Of a stretch of DNA of 64,000 nt, positions 53,842 to 62,412 are shown one piece after another (positions within the stretch are counted from its first letter, which is position 1; each line of letters starts with the position of its first letter). A program made the translations under genes and the position numbers. Origin of the DNA: Parablautia sp. Marseille-Q6255 (GTDB lineage: Bacteria; Bacillota; Clostridia; Lachnospirales; Lachnospiraceae); assembly GCF_951230155.1 (NCBI RefSeq), contig NZ_CATNVD010000001.1:372001-436000 (forward strand), given 5' to 3'. The notes under the pieces were generated by a model, which ran no database searches, was not told the origin of the DNA, and worked only from the letters and a program-made list of their open reading frames with translations.

Positions 53842-54840
53842 TTAAGCGGTCACGCGCGCTTTTTTTCGTCCGCCATGCATCAGCCAGTCGAAAAATGGCT
53901 GCCATATCCGCAGTGAAAGTACGATCGTAAGGATCAAAGCCAGCACGGGAACCACGCAGCCATACCGCGGGATCCATGCTGCAAGGTGCTCTTCCAGGTG
54001 AAAATTCTGCATCAAAACACGGATGATCGGCATATGCAGAGCAAATACCTGGACGGTTCTCTGTCCCCATGTGGTAAAGCAGGTCCGCACAGACGGCACT
54101 ACCGCGATCACCGCGATAATCAGAGCAAAGACAAAGAGATAATAAAAGCCCCTGCAGATGCCCCCGTACACTGCCATATCCACCTTTGCATACGTTGTCT
54201 TCCCCTTGAAAAAGTTCATGTATCTCCTGAGCTGCGGCTCATAGAGGTAGCTTGCGGCAAGCACTGCCAGCAGGAACACTGCTGAGGACACCTTTACCCA
54301 GCGCTTCTGCGTCCACTGCGTCAGACGGTCCAGCGGTATGCAGTAGCCCAGCAAAAAGAATGGGTAAAATGTAAAAAACCGCATCCCGGACAGAAATGAC
54401 CCAAGGTTTGTCGCGTATCCTGCCAGCATCCCCATGCCAATGGAAACGATCAAAAGATAGCTGTGCGACAGCCTGCTCACCTGTGCTGTTACGATATAAA
54501 ACAGGAACAGCACCAGCGCAAACCACGGCAGTCCCGCCTCTGAAAAAAGCCGGATGCTTTTTACGCTTCCGCCTGCAACAGAATATACGAGGAAGCGAAA
54601 GGCAACCATAAAGAAATACAGCACCAGATACGGGAACATCTTATCGTATCTGCGCTCATCCACGGTCTTCTTTGAAAAAAGTCCGGAAACAAACAAAAAC
54701 GCAGGCATATGAAACATGTAAACAAACACCTGCATGCCTGAAAGAAGCGTGGAATCCGTCTGTAATAAATTTGTAAAGTGGCCAAGGACCACCGTATACA
54801 TCAAAATAAATTTTAAATTATCCCATTTTGCCAGTCTCAT
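53842..54840 (-). CDS. Acyltransferase family 3 membrane protein
   Basis: This 332-residue protein has about ten helices and the acyltransferase-3 signature RLAKWDNLKFILMYTVVLGHF and MFHMPAFLFVSGLFSKK. This family O-acetylates surface sugars or lipids. It is the first gene of the cassette, 20 bases before the AMP ligase, and has a strong promoter. Its presence beside an MBOAT means two acyltransferases in one operon. Confidence 0.88.
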   Translation of the reverse strand: MRLAKWDNLKFILMYTVVLGHFTNLLQTDSTLLSGMQVFVYMFHMPAFLFVSGLFSKKTVDERRYDKMFPYLVLYFFMVAFRFLVYSVAGGSVKSIRLFSEAGLPWFALVLFLFYIVTAQVSRLSHSYLLIVSIGMGMLAGYATNLGSFLSGMRFFTFYPFFLLGYCIPLDRLTQWTQKRWVKVSSAVFLLAVLAASYLYEPQLRRYMNFFKGKTTYAKVDMAVYGGICRGFYYLFVFALIIAVIAVVPSVRTCFTTWGQRTVQVFALHMPIIRVLMQNFHLEEHLAAWIPRYGCVVPVLALILTIVLSLRIWQPFFDWLMHGGRKKARVTA

Positions 54841-54920
54841 CTTTTGTACCGCCTGTCACATATCATTGTCTTATCCGACATATTCCTGCCTGAATCAGCA
54901 AAAATCTGCCTGTTGAATTT

Positions 54921-54950
54921 ATATTATCGCTTTTATCACTGCTTTGTCAA
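54921..54950 (-). promoter_or_regulatory. Promoter of the acylation cassette
   Basis: Consensus TTGACA (54945-54950), 18 bp, TAATAT (54921-54926) on the minus strand, 80 bases before the first gene. Confidence 0.7.
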
Positions 54951-55057
54951 CAATTACCTGCTCCGGCTGTCTGTATATATTTTCCAAAAGCGTCTGCATA
55001 TTTCCTGCATTTTCGGAAAAAATAGAACTAACACACAGCAATACACGGAGGTATCCC

Positions 55058-55444
55058 ATGCATTTAAAATTTATCCGCTGCGGCATGTACGGCTGGTGCA
55101 TCGAAGTACTCTGGACAGGACTCAATTCCCTGCTCCGGCACGATCCGAAACTGATGGGCTTTTCTTCCCTGCGCATGTTTCCGATCTATGGTATGGCGTC
55201 ACTGATCTCCCCGCTTTCTGCACTGTTAAAGAGCTGCCGGACTGTGACCCGCGGGCTGATCTATATGCTGGGTATCTTCACCGTAGAATACACCTCCGGC
55301 ATGTATCTGAAAAAACGCGGCTGCTGTCCCTGGGATTACAGCGATTCCCGTTACCACGTAAATGGCGTAATACGCCTTGACTATGCGCCTTTGTGGTTCC
55401 TGACCGGTCTCTTTTATGAAAAAAGGCTGCGCAGCAATCCGTAA
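55058..55444 (+). CDS. Small membrane protein of the putative ABC-transporter-permease (CmpB-like) family
   Basis: This 128-residue protein starts at MHLKFIRCGMYGWCIEVLW, with GGAGGTATCCC upstream. The pattern of a short first helix, RMFPIYGMASLI, FTVEYTSGMYLKKRGCCPWDYSDSRYH and NGVIRLDYAPLWFLTGLFYE fits PF06541-type proteins, which are named ABC permeases without firm evidence. It is transcribed away from the cassette. Confidence 0.75.
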   Translation: MHLKFIRCGMYGWCIEVLWTGLNSLLRHDPKLMGFSSLRMFPIYGMASLISPLSALLKSCRTVTRGLIYMLGIFTVEYTSGMYLKKRGCCPWDYSDSRYHVNGVIRLDYAPLWFLTGLFYEKRLRSNP

Positions 55445-55456
55445 CCGCACAGCCTT
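55419..55456 (-). terminator. Terminator for the HPr-like gene
   Basis: Minus-strand arms AAGGCTG (55456-55450) and CAGCCTT (55429-55423), then TTTTTT (55424-55419). It overlaps the 3' end of the convergent plus-strand gene. Confidence 0.7.
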
Positions 55457-55484
55457 CTCCACCGCCTGTATCATCCAGACTGTA

Positions 55485-55742
55485 TTATTTTACCTTTGCA
55501 AGTGCTGACAAAATACCTGCAAGAGCCTGATCCTCATCCGGTCCTTCACATCTGAATTCGACCTGATCGCCTTTGACGATCGCTGCAGAAACAATATTTA
55601 ACAGGCTTCTTGCATTTACAATGTTATACTTGTACAGGATCTCTGTCCTTGACTCGTAGGTCTCCGCTGCCGCCGCTATAACCTCAGCAGTTTCAATATC
55701 AAACCCCTGATCCTTATTCACGACTATTTTCTTGCTGACCAT
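55485..55742 (-). CDS. HPr-like protein lacking the catalytic histidine (Crh-like)
   Basis: This 85-residue protein has the HPr fold length and the conserved second half: NIVNARSLLNIVSAAIVKGDQVEF contains the regulatory serine (Ser46 in HPr). The first motif, GLHARPA in HPr, reads GFDIETA, so the phosphorylatable histidine is an aspartate. It cannot relay PEP-derived phosphate but could be phosphorylated on serine, like Bacillus Crh, which has Gln15 and acts with CcpA. It has its own promoter and terminator. Confidence 0.85.
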   Translation of the reverse strand: MVSKKIVVNKDQGFDIETAEVIAAAAETYESRTEILYKYNIVNARSLLNIVSAAIVKGDQVEFRCEGPDEDQALAGILSALAKVK

Positions 55743-55780
55743 CTGAACCTCACCCCACTCTTTTTGTCATTTTCGTTGAT

Positions 55781-55809
55781 ATTATAGTGGGTTATATCTT
55801 TTTTTTCAA
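55781..55809 (-). promoter_or_regulatory. Promoter for the HPr-like gene
   Basis: Minus-strand TTGAAA (55804-55809), exactly 17 bp, TATAAT (55781-55786), 39 bases before the ATG. GGGGTGAGG serves as ribosome site. Confidence 0.75.
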
Positions 55810-55836
55810 CACTTTTCACAATAATTAATGATATGT

Positions 55837-56517
55837 TTACATTTTGTTCATTTTTGTTGCGTGTCCAGGCAAACGCCCCTCCTCTATTGCGCGCATTGCT
55901 TCCAAAAGTCCCGGAAAGATCCCTGCGCACAGAGCGCGCAGCTCCTCATCAGGCGCCGTCAGGTCCGGGATCATCACTGTCACGCAGCCGGCCGCCGCGC
56001 CTGCCCGAATGCCGTTCGCTCCGTCCTCAAAGACATAGCACGCTCCCGGATCACAGCCTATACGCCGCGCAGATTCCAGAAAAATATCCGGCGCCGGCTT
56101 TCCCCGCGGAACACAAAAACCGCTGACGACTGCGCCGAAGGCTTCTGTCAGACCTGCCCGTTTTATATTCAACTCAATAATCTCCTGAGGACTTCCGCTC
56201 GCCACTGCCAGCTGGAACCCCCGCGCTTTCAAAAATCCTATTATCTCATGCAGCCCGGGCTTCTCATCCGGCTGCACCGCCAGTACCGTATCATGTACCC
56301 GCGCATATCCCGCATCCATAAATGCGTCCGCGTCAATCCCCGGAATATGCTCCCGGACAATGCGCTTTAAATCCTCCCCGCTCGTTCCGCAGACTGCCTC
56401 TCCCAGCCCCGGACATGCCGGAAAGCCAAACTCTTCCGGCAGATGATCCCATACATTCCTGTATATTTTTTCTGTGTCAAACATCAGCCCATCCATATCA
56501 AAAATCGCACCCTGCAT
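55837..56517 (-). CDS. HAD family hydrolase (beta-phosphoglucomutase-like)
   Basis: This 226-residue HAD enzyme has motif I IFDMDGLMFDTE, a cap domain (about 18-85), motif II AVASGSP, a lysine in PRGKPAPDIFLESA, and motif III/IV VFEDGANGIRAGAAAG. This subgroup includes sugar phosphatases and beta-phosphoglucomutase; the substrate is not evident. It reads divergently from the patatin gene. The 290-base gap between them (56518-56807) shows no gene. Confidence 0.88.
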   Translation of the reverse strand: MQGAIFDMDGLMFDTEKIYRNVWDHLPEEFGFPACPGLGEAVCGTSGEDLKRIVREHIPGIDADAFMDAGYARVHDTVLAVQPDEKPGLHEIIGFLKARGFQLAVASGSPQEIIELNIKRAGLTEAFGAVVSGFCVPRGKPAPDIFLESARRIGCDPGACYVFEDGANGIRAGAAAGCVTVMIPDLTAPDEELRALCAGIFPGLLEAMRAIEEGRLPGHATKMNKM

Positions 56518-56807
56518 CTTCTATCCTCCAGCTTCTCCCTTTCCTGTGTGATCATTTTCCTGTCTGTTCCGTATCATGATTTCTTTTTCTGACCTTCGGC
56601 AGACTTCTTACGCCACGTCTGTTTCCCGCGTGAGCCTTCACGCCGTTTTTCATCTCCATTATACCCTACGCCAGGATATTGTAAAGAAAAATCAGCGCCA
56701 TCTCTGACCACAAAAACATTGATTTCTACTGCAGAACGCGCTAAAATTAAAATCCGGCACAGCACAAATCTATATTTTGCGAACGAATAAAAAGGAAGTG
56801 AAACTAC

Positions 56808-57653
56808 ATGACAACCGGATTGCTCCTCGAAGGCGGCGCTATGCGTGGAATGTATACTGCGGGCGTACTCGATGTACTGATGCAAAATAAAATTCCCATC
56901 GACGGGATCATCGGCGTATCAGCAGGTGCTCTATTTGGGATGAATTATAAATCAAAGCAGATCGGACGCGTCCTGCGATACAACAGAAAATACGCCGCAA
57001 ATAAAGATTACATAGGATTCCATTCGCTCCTCACCACTGGAAACATTATGAACGAAGAGTTCTGCTTTCATAAGCTTGTAACCGATCTCGACCCTGTCGA
57101 TTTCGAAGCGTACCGAAACGCGAAAGAAGATTTCTATGCAGTGGTCACAAATATGAACACCGGAAAAGCTGAATATATAAGGCTGGATGATCTGGAAAAA
57201 GAAGACCAGCTTGAATACCTGCGTGCATCCGGCTCCATGCCTTTCCTGTCCAGACCAGTCTCCATAAACGGTCAGCTATACTTGGACGGAGGGATTGCGG
57301 ACAGTATCCCGATCGACCGGCTACTGCGCATGAATTACGAGAAAATAATCGTAGTCCTCACCAGGCCAAGGGATTACCGCAAGAAAAAGAGCCCCGCCAT
57401 GCTTCCAAAATTATATTACAGAAAGTACCCCCGTCTCGTATCCGCGATCAACAGCCGGTATAAAACATATAACAAACAGCTGGAACAGGTACTTGAACTG
57501 GAAGCTGCAGGACGTATCTTCGTATTCAGACCCTCAAGATATGTCCCGATCAGGCGCATCGAAAGAAATGTGGCAAAAATCCAGGAAATGTATGACCTTG
57601 GAAAAACCGATGCACTCGAACGTAAGAATGCACTCCTTCATTATTTATCATAG
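56808..57653 (+). CDS. Patatin-like phospholipase family protein
   Basis: This 281-residue serine lipid acyl hydrolase has the glycine-rich oxyanion loop LLLEGGAMRGMYTAGVL, the nucleophile GVSAGAL (near residue 39) and the catalytic aspartate in LDGGIADSIP. AAGGAAGTG precedes the ATG. It belongs to the YjjU-like bacterial group. No partner gene is obvious. Confidence 0.9.
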   Translation: MTTGLLLEGGAMRGMYTAGVLDVLMQNKIPIDGIIGVSAGALFGMNYKSKQIGRVLRYNRKYAANKDYIGFHSLLTTGNIMNEEFCFHKLVTDLDPVDFEAYRNAKEDFYAVVTNMNTGKAEYIRLDDLEKEDQLEYLRASGSMPFLSRPVSINGQLYLDGGIADSIPIDRLLRMNYEKIIVVLTRPRDYRKKKSPAMLPKLYYRKYPRLVSAINSRYKTYNKQLEQVLELEAAGRIFVFRPSRYVPIRRIERNVAKIQEMYDLGKTDALERKNALLHYLS

Positions 57654-57712
57654 GACAGCCGCATTCCTGTCATAAAAAATCACAAGATCAGAAAAGCCGG
57701 GCAGGCAGCGGA

Positions 57713-58558
57713 TCATATAGACGCTTTTTTGTTTAAATCCATTTTAGTTAAACCAACTGCCAACAATCCAATAAAAACTACCGTGTTCACAAACAATACT
57801 ACTACAATACTTTTTACCACTCCGAAAGTAAAAAGTATTGAAAAAACTTCTATTGACAGCACAATAAAACACATATAGTTGATCAAATACTCTGTTATAA
57901 ATTCTCCATAATAATTGTTCATCTGTAATTTCGCATAGATAAGAGGTTTTAGCAGATAACGGATCAGGATGCATATAACCGGACAAATAAAAATCCAGTT
58001 TTTATTTACCAACGATGTCGCCACGCCATTATTCCATTGTACCGGAATCTCTGTGGGCAGCTTAGAATAAGACACGATCCCAATAATCAGGCACAATACA
58101 GTAATCGCTGTCCAAGTAAGCATACTTCCCCATATATACAAAAAGCTGACTGAATCCAGCTTAAAAATAGTCTGATTATCCTTCCAGTACCCCTGCAGCT
58201 CTGCTACATATCGTTCTACCTGTAATTTTTCGTAGCTAATGCTTTCTTCAGCCAGCATCTTTTCACACAGGAGTTTCGCCTTATTCAAATCAATAATCTG
58301 ACTTTTTAATACTTCATTCTGCCGCTCAATCACTTCCTGCAGTGTCACTTTCTCAGATATAATGCTTCGTATATCCTCAACAGAAATTCCCAATGTGCGC
58401 AGATATGCAATCTTCTTTATATTTTTCACATCATTTTCGGAATAATCTCTATAACCGTTACTTTCGTTTCTTAAAGGCTCAATAAGTTTTTCCTTTTCAT
58501 AAAAACGAATATTAGAACGAGATAAACCGGTTCGCGCTTCCACTTCTTTTACAGTCAT
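57713..58558 (-). CDS. MerR-family regulator fused to a DUF1648-containing membrane domain
   Basis: This 281-residue protein has an N-terminal MerR winged helix (1-70; TVKEVEARTGLSRSNIRFYEKE), a coiled-coil-like segment (about 75-125) and a C-terminal part with about four membrane helices that contains the DUF1648/SdpI-type motif KLPTEIPVQWNNGVA. It is therefore a membrane-bound transcription factor. The ATG at 58558 has AAAGGGG upstream. Its own promoter has a MerR-type long spacer, so it is probably autoregulated. The gene is AT-rich relative to those before it. Confidence 0.85.
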   Translation of the reverse strand: MTVKEVEARTGLSRSNIRFYEKEKLIEPLRNESNGYRDYSENDVKNIKKIAYLRTLGISVEDIRSIISEKVTLQEVIERQNEVLKSQIIDLNKAKLLCEKMLAEESISYEKLQVERYVAELQGYWKDNQTIFKLDSVSFLYIWGSMLTWTAITVLCLIIGIVSYSKLPTEIPVQWNNGVATSLVNKNWIFICPVICILIRYLLKPLIYAKLQMNNYYGEFITEYLINYMCFIVLSIEVFSILFTFGVVKSIVVVLFVNTVVFIGLLAVGLTKMDLNKKASI

Positions 58559-58570
58559 GTTATATACCCC

Positions 58571-58626
58571 TTTCAAGTTTCTCTATTTTAACTTGAAAAT
58601 AGGCTATAAACAAGGTTTACAGTCAA
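58571..58626 (-). promoter_or_regulatory. MerR-type promoter and operators
   Basis: Minus-strand TTGACT (58621-58626), a 19-bp spacer and TATTTT (58596-58601). The spacer holds the dyad TAAAC-CTT-GTTTA, as expected for a MerR site. A second inverted repeat, TTTCAAGTT (58571-58579) with AACTTGAAA (58590-58598), lies downstream. Confidence 0.65.
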
Positions 58627-58690
58627 GTCTTTTAAAACAAAATCCCTTCAATCGTGCGATATTCCCTTCTCATGGAGTTGTATACTATCA

Positions 58691-59614
58691 TCAACTGTAC
58701 AAAAGGGGATTATATACATTTTTTAAAAAGTATGACACTCCACTTTCATCATTTGACTTTGTAATAAAAGTTGATCTCTTTTTCACTATCTCTTCTGCAT
58801 TTTCGGTAGCCACTGAATATTTAGCAACCCCAAACATGCCCAAGTCGTTATAATTGTCCCCAAAAACCAGTACCTCATCTAAATTAATTCGTAACATTTT
58901 ACATAATCTTTTTAACGCGTTTCCTTTATCCGATTCCATATGCTTCGCACAATAAAAATCCCCTTCAGATTTTGAACATGCTGTATTTATACAGTTTTTA
59001 TTAAGTTCTGAAACAAAGTAATGTAAAATGGAAGCCTGCTTATGATAAAGCATGATTTTCTGCACCTCTTCTTGTGCTATTATACCTGGATCAACATCAC
59101 TTAATACAGGAAGAATTCCATCAAATCTTTCTGCAAACACTCTCATATAATTAACTGCCCCCATGGTATATACACATTTATCACAATTTATCAAACACTC
59201 AATTTCTAACCTTTCAGCCAAATTTAGTATATACATTAACTCTTTTCTTACGATACTTTTTTGATAAATTATTTTATTTCCAAGCACGATTTCCGCTCCA
59301 TTATTTGCTATATATGGTATCCCAATATTCAATTCTCTAACATAGCTTTTTATTAAATCTTTATTTCGACCGGACGCAATTGTAAATAAACACCTGTTAT
59401 TTTCTATTTCGGAAGAAATATTCGGATCAAGTCTTCCATCTGATTGCAACAGTGTACCATCCAGATCAGATACTATTAACCTTATTTTAGATTTTTTCAA
59501 CATATTTTGCATATGTTTTGCATTTGCTCCAAGGTGACCCACCAAAGTGCTCCGAACTTCACTTCTGCCGCAACTATCCTGTACCCTTTCCCCAAAAAGC
59601 TTATCTGAATACAT
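58691..59614 (-). CDS. HAD family hydrolase (Cof type)
   Basis: This 307-residue phosphatase has motif I RLIVSDLDGTLLQSDG, motif II ASGRNK, the C2 cap and motif III/IV KGNALKRLCKMLRIN and VFGDNYNDLGMFGVA. The HAD core starts only near residue 43; the first 35-40 residues are not typical. The ATG at 59614 has GGAGGG upstream, while an internal ATG (about 59512) has only a loose site, so the start is uncertain. It is the last gene of the sugar operon and may dephosphorylate its product. Confidence 0.85.
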   Translation of the reverse strand: MYSDKLFGERVQDSCGRSEVRSTLVGHLGANAKHMQNMLKKSKIRLIVSDLDGTLLQSDGRLDPNISSEIENNRCLFTIASGRNKDLIKSYVRELNIGIPYIANNGAEIVLGNKIIYQKSIVRKELMYILNLAERLEIECLINCDKCVYTMGAVNYMRVFAERFDGILPVLSDVDPGIIAQEEVQKIMLYHKQASILHYFVSELNKNCINTACSKSEGDFYCAKHMESDKGNALKRLCKMLRINLDEVLVFGDNYNDLGMFGVAKYSVATENAEEIVKKRSTFITKSNDESGVSYFLKNVYNPLLYS

Positions 59615-59652
59615 CTATTTCAGTCCCTCCTCCCTCTTCAAATAGTTAAATT

Positions 59653-61773
59653 CTACTCTTTACTTCTCAGCTCAAATATTTTCAGTATCTGTAAGAATTC
59701 TTCTTTTGTCTGAGCTTGCGAAAGATATCTAAATATATCTTTATTGCACATGCATTTATAAATTTGAAACAACAAAAAAACGTGATTCATTTCATTCGGA
59801 ATGCTCATACAAATAACAAACTTTACTTTAACATCCTCTACTCCAAAATCTATCGGTTTAACTAAGCGGATAACACTCACTCCTAATTTTTCAGCTCCAT
59901 CTTCAGGTCCTGCATGAGCAATCACAAAGCCTGGTGAAAACACTATATATGGCCCATTTTCCTTTACCAAATCTATCATTGTATTAATATAATTTTGTGT
60001 TAAGTAATGATCCTTCAATAAAAGATTACCAACACATCGAATAGACTCTTCCCAATCAGAAACATATTCATTCAGTAAAATGTGTTCCTGTGTAAGAGCC
60101 TTATAGAAATACAGCAAATTTGTACTATCTTCAGGAGTATATTTCGCGTTTAATTCGTTTAATGCTTTGCCAAACTGTATTATATTTTTATTAGACAGCA
60201 TTTGATATTGATCCAAATAATATTGAATATCATTTAATATTAATTTTTGCTCTCTTGATAAAATCATTTTATCTATTTGTTTTTCCATATTTCTTATATC
60301 ATTCTCAGATAGCATTTGATTCACGTGTATCACCGGCAAATTACTGACATTTAGCGGTACCGTTGATATAATAAAATCAACATCCAAATCTTCATTGACT
60401 TTGTAAGAAGGAATTATATCCTTTATAATTACATCAAAGTATTTCAATATTCTTGCCTTCAGCAGTAACGAAGTGCATCTGCCTGTAGGACAAACGATTA
60501 TGGCTGTTAAGGAAGACTTATTTGGTTTTCTTCCTTCTATCACAGATGCTATATGCATCGCCATATAAGAAACATCATTTTCATTTATTTTTCTGTCGAC
60601 CAGATCCTGAATGATATAAATATTCTGTTCCAGACTTTTAAATATCTCTGGATATTTATTTTTAAGTTCCTCGCAAAAAGGATTTAATGAAACCGACTTT
60701 TTTGCAGTTAAATACTGTATAGTCAGTTCGATATGATTATACAAATTACGATAATTATCATAACCAAATAATCCTATAATATCAAAATCCTGACATACCT
60801 TCCATATATAGGAAGATATCTTCATTTGCTCATCAGCATTTTTCAACTCTAAATCTGTTGTTCCTTCTTTATTACTTGACAGCAAATCGTTCAACTTTAT
60901 AATAAACTCGTCTTCCAAAGCATCGTCAACAGCTAATAAATCATTATACTTTTTAGCACAAGTTCCTAATAAAGAATTTGTAGTATTTTCAGCTCTACTT
61001 TTACTGGGTTTAATTCTTTTAACGTATACAATAAGCAAAGCTAACGAGCAATAAAACAATTCATCCGTCATTGTTATATGCAGCGTATCCAGATATTTCA
61101 ACAAGCTGTTACTGAAATAGTCTAAATCAATATCCTGATACAAAATATTTTCAATTTCTTTCTTTAAAAACTGATTCGAACGATGGTTCATATTAAATAT
61201 CGTTTCTAAAATTCTTTGTTTTATATCTGACTCATTCCCCTTCATGGTATAGCCATGATTCGTTAATGATACTATTTTCATCCCTGTTCCATATAGCTGT
61301 TTTCTTAAACTCTTTAAGTCTGCCAATATGGTTCCCCGGCTAACCATTAATAAATGACACAGTTCATCTACGGTTAAAAACTTTATGGTAAAGCAAAGAT
61401 ACAAAAATTCCAAAATTATACGTTCAGACTTATTCAACTTATAATTCGTAATATCACTGTTATCAATAATAATATTACTGATACGTCTAAACTCTTCTAA
61501 TTCTCCGACTTCTAATCTATCGCTTTTCATTTGAATCACTGAAGGTTTTAGTAAAAAATTTAATTCTTTAATTTCCATTTTAAGCGTTCTTTCTGAAATA
61601 TTCATGATATCCATCAGCTCAGATGTCTTCAGGCTCCCAGTCGCTTGTAGTCTATACAAAATATAACTTTTTCTATAATCCAATCTCATCCCTCTTTTCA
61701 AAAGCAGAGCTATCTCAGAAGCTCTACAACTCCCATATTTCTGCCCTTCTTTATCATTCTTTTCCGTATTCAC
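59653..61773 (-). CDS. PRD-containing PTS-dependent transcriptional regulator (BglG/LicR/ManR type)
   Basis: This 706-residue regulator has N-terminal helix-turn-helix domains (ATGSLKTSELMDIMNISERTLKMEI; LMVSRGTILADLKSLR), two PRDs (about 190-400), an EIIB-like domain with the cysteines of IIVCPTGRCTS, and a C-terminal EIIA-like domain with the histidine in VIAHAGPEDGAEKLG. It likely activates the adjacent operon according to PTS phosphorylation. The frame opens at a GTG; an internal ATG (codon 29) is possible. Confidence 0.9.
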   Translation of the reverse strand: MNTEKNDKEGQKYGSCRASEIALLLKRGMRLDYRKSYILYRLQATGSLKTSELMDIMNISERTLKMEIKELNFLLKPSVIQMKSDRLEVGELEEFRRISNIIIDNSDITNYKLNKSERIILEFLYLCFTIKFLTVDELCHLLMVSRGTILADLKSLRKQLYGTGMKIVSLTNHGYTMKGNESDIKQRILETIFNMNHRSNQFLKKEIENILYQDIDLDYFSNSLLKYLDTLHITMTDELFYCSLALLIVYVKRIKPSKSRAENTTNSLLGTCAKKYNDLLAVDDALEDEFIIKLNDLLSSNKEGTTDLELKNADEQMKISSYIWKVCQDFDIIGLFGYDNYRNLYNHIELTIQYLTAKKSVSLNPFCEELKNKYPEIFKSLEQNIYIIQDLVDRKINENDVSYMAMHIASVIEGRKPNKSSLTAIIVCPTGRCTSLLLKARILKYFDVIIKDIIPSYKVNEDLDVDFIISTVPLNVSNLPVIHVNQMLSENDIRNMEKQIDKMILSREQKLILNDIQYYLDQYQMLSNKNIIQFGKALNELNAKYTPEDSTNLLYFYKALTQEHILLNEYVSDWEESIRCVGNLLLKDHYLTQNYINTMIDLVKENGPYIVFSPGFVIAHAGPEDGAEKLGVSVIRLVKPIDFGVEDVKVKFVICMSIPNEMNHVFLLFQIYKCMCNKDIFRYLSQAQTKEEFLQILKIFELRSKE

Positions 61774-61860
61774 CTTGTGCTTTTACATCTTCTCCTGCCA
61801 CCGGACAATCAATCGAACGCTTAATGATCATCCGGTATTAGTATACAAATAATACAGCCC

Positions 61861-62313
61861 CTATTCGTCATTCATCATAGTCAAAAATTCCTGATTAAAC
61901 TCTTCTGCATCTGCATAAAACATTTCTTCTAATTTTTTACTATCTTGTACTAACCTTATAATTTTTGACAAAAAAATGACTTGATTCTTTTTTTCTTTGA
62001 TTGCCAAATTAAACACATAATGAGCTGCAACAACCCTTTCAGGATTCTCCATATTTTGAAACACAACAGGCTTTTTTAAACGCAGCACAGAAACAGCAGT
62101 TTCATTAACAAATTCAGATTCTGTATGAGGTATCGCTACCGAAAAATCAGTTGCTAATCCCGTCGGATATACCAGCTCCCTTTTTATACAATTCTCTCCA
62201 AATTCTTTTTTTACATAACCATTTTCATACAATTTTGACGAAGCTAATGTAATAGCATCTTGCCAGGTATTTAAATTAGCATCTTTCTCAACATCACTAA
62301 TAACAATTTTCAT
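61861..62313 (-). CDS. PTS sugar transporter EIIA component (galactitol/fructose type)
   Basis: This 150-residue cytoplasmic phosphocarrier has the phospho-histidine H63 in YPTGLATDFSVAIPHTESE, typical of GatA. GGAGGAG precedes the ATG. EIIB and EIIC are not in the window and probably lie beyond its right edge. It sits between the epimerase and the PRD regulator. Confidence 0.92.
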   Translation of the reverse strand: MKIVISDVEKDANLNTWQDAITLASSKLYENGYVKKEFGENCIKRELVYPTGLATDFSVAIPHTESEFVNETAVSVLRLKKPVVFQNMENPERVVAAHYVFNLAIKEKKNQVIFLSKIIRLVQDSKKLEEMFYADAEEFNQEFLTMMNDE

Positions 62314-62355
62314 CTTTGTTCTCCTCCAAATTTAAAACGCTATATGAAATATAGA

Positions 62356-62403
62356 GATTTGAAACATCTTAACGCAAGATATCGGTACGAAATGTTCCAA
62401 ATC
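62356..62403 (-). repeat. Inverted repeat between epimerase and EIIA genes
   Basis: GATTTGAAACAT (62356-62367) pairs with ATGTTCCAAATC (62392-62403) with one G-U on the minus-strand RNA and a 24-base loop. It could be a partial terminator or an antiterminator target of the PRD regulator. No T-run follows. Confidence 0.5.
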
Positions 62404-62412
62404 CCTATTAAG

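Noticed and set aside
55724-55930. A 68-codon minus-strand frame between the HAD and HPr-like genes
   Set aside because: It lies over the promoter of the HPr-like gene and the end of the HAD gene and shows no protein signature.
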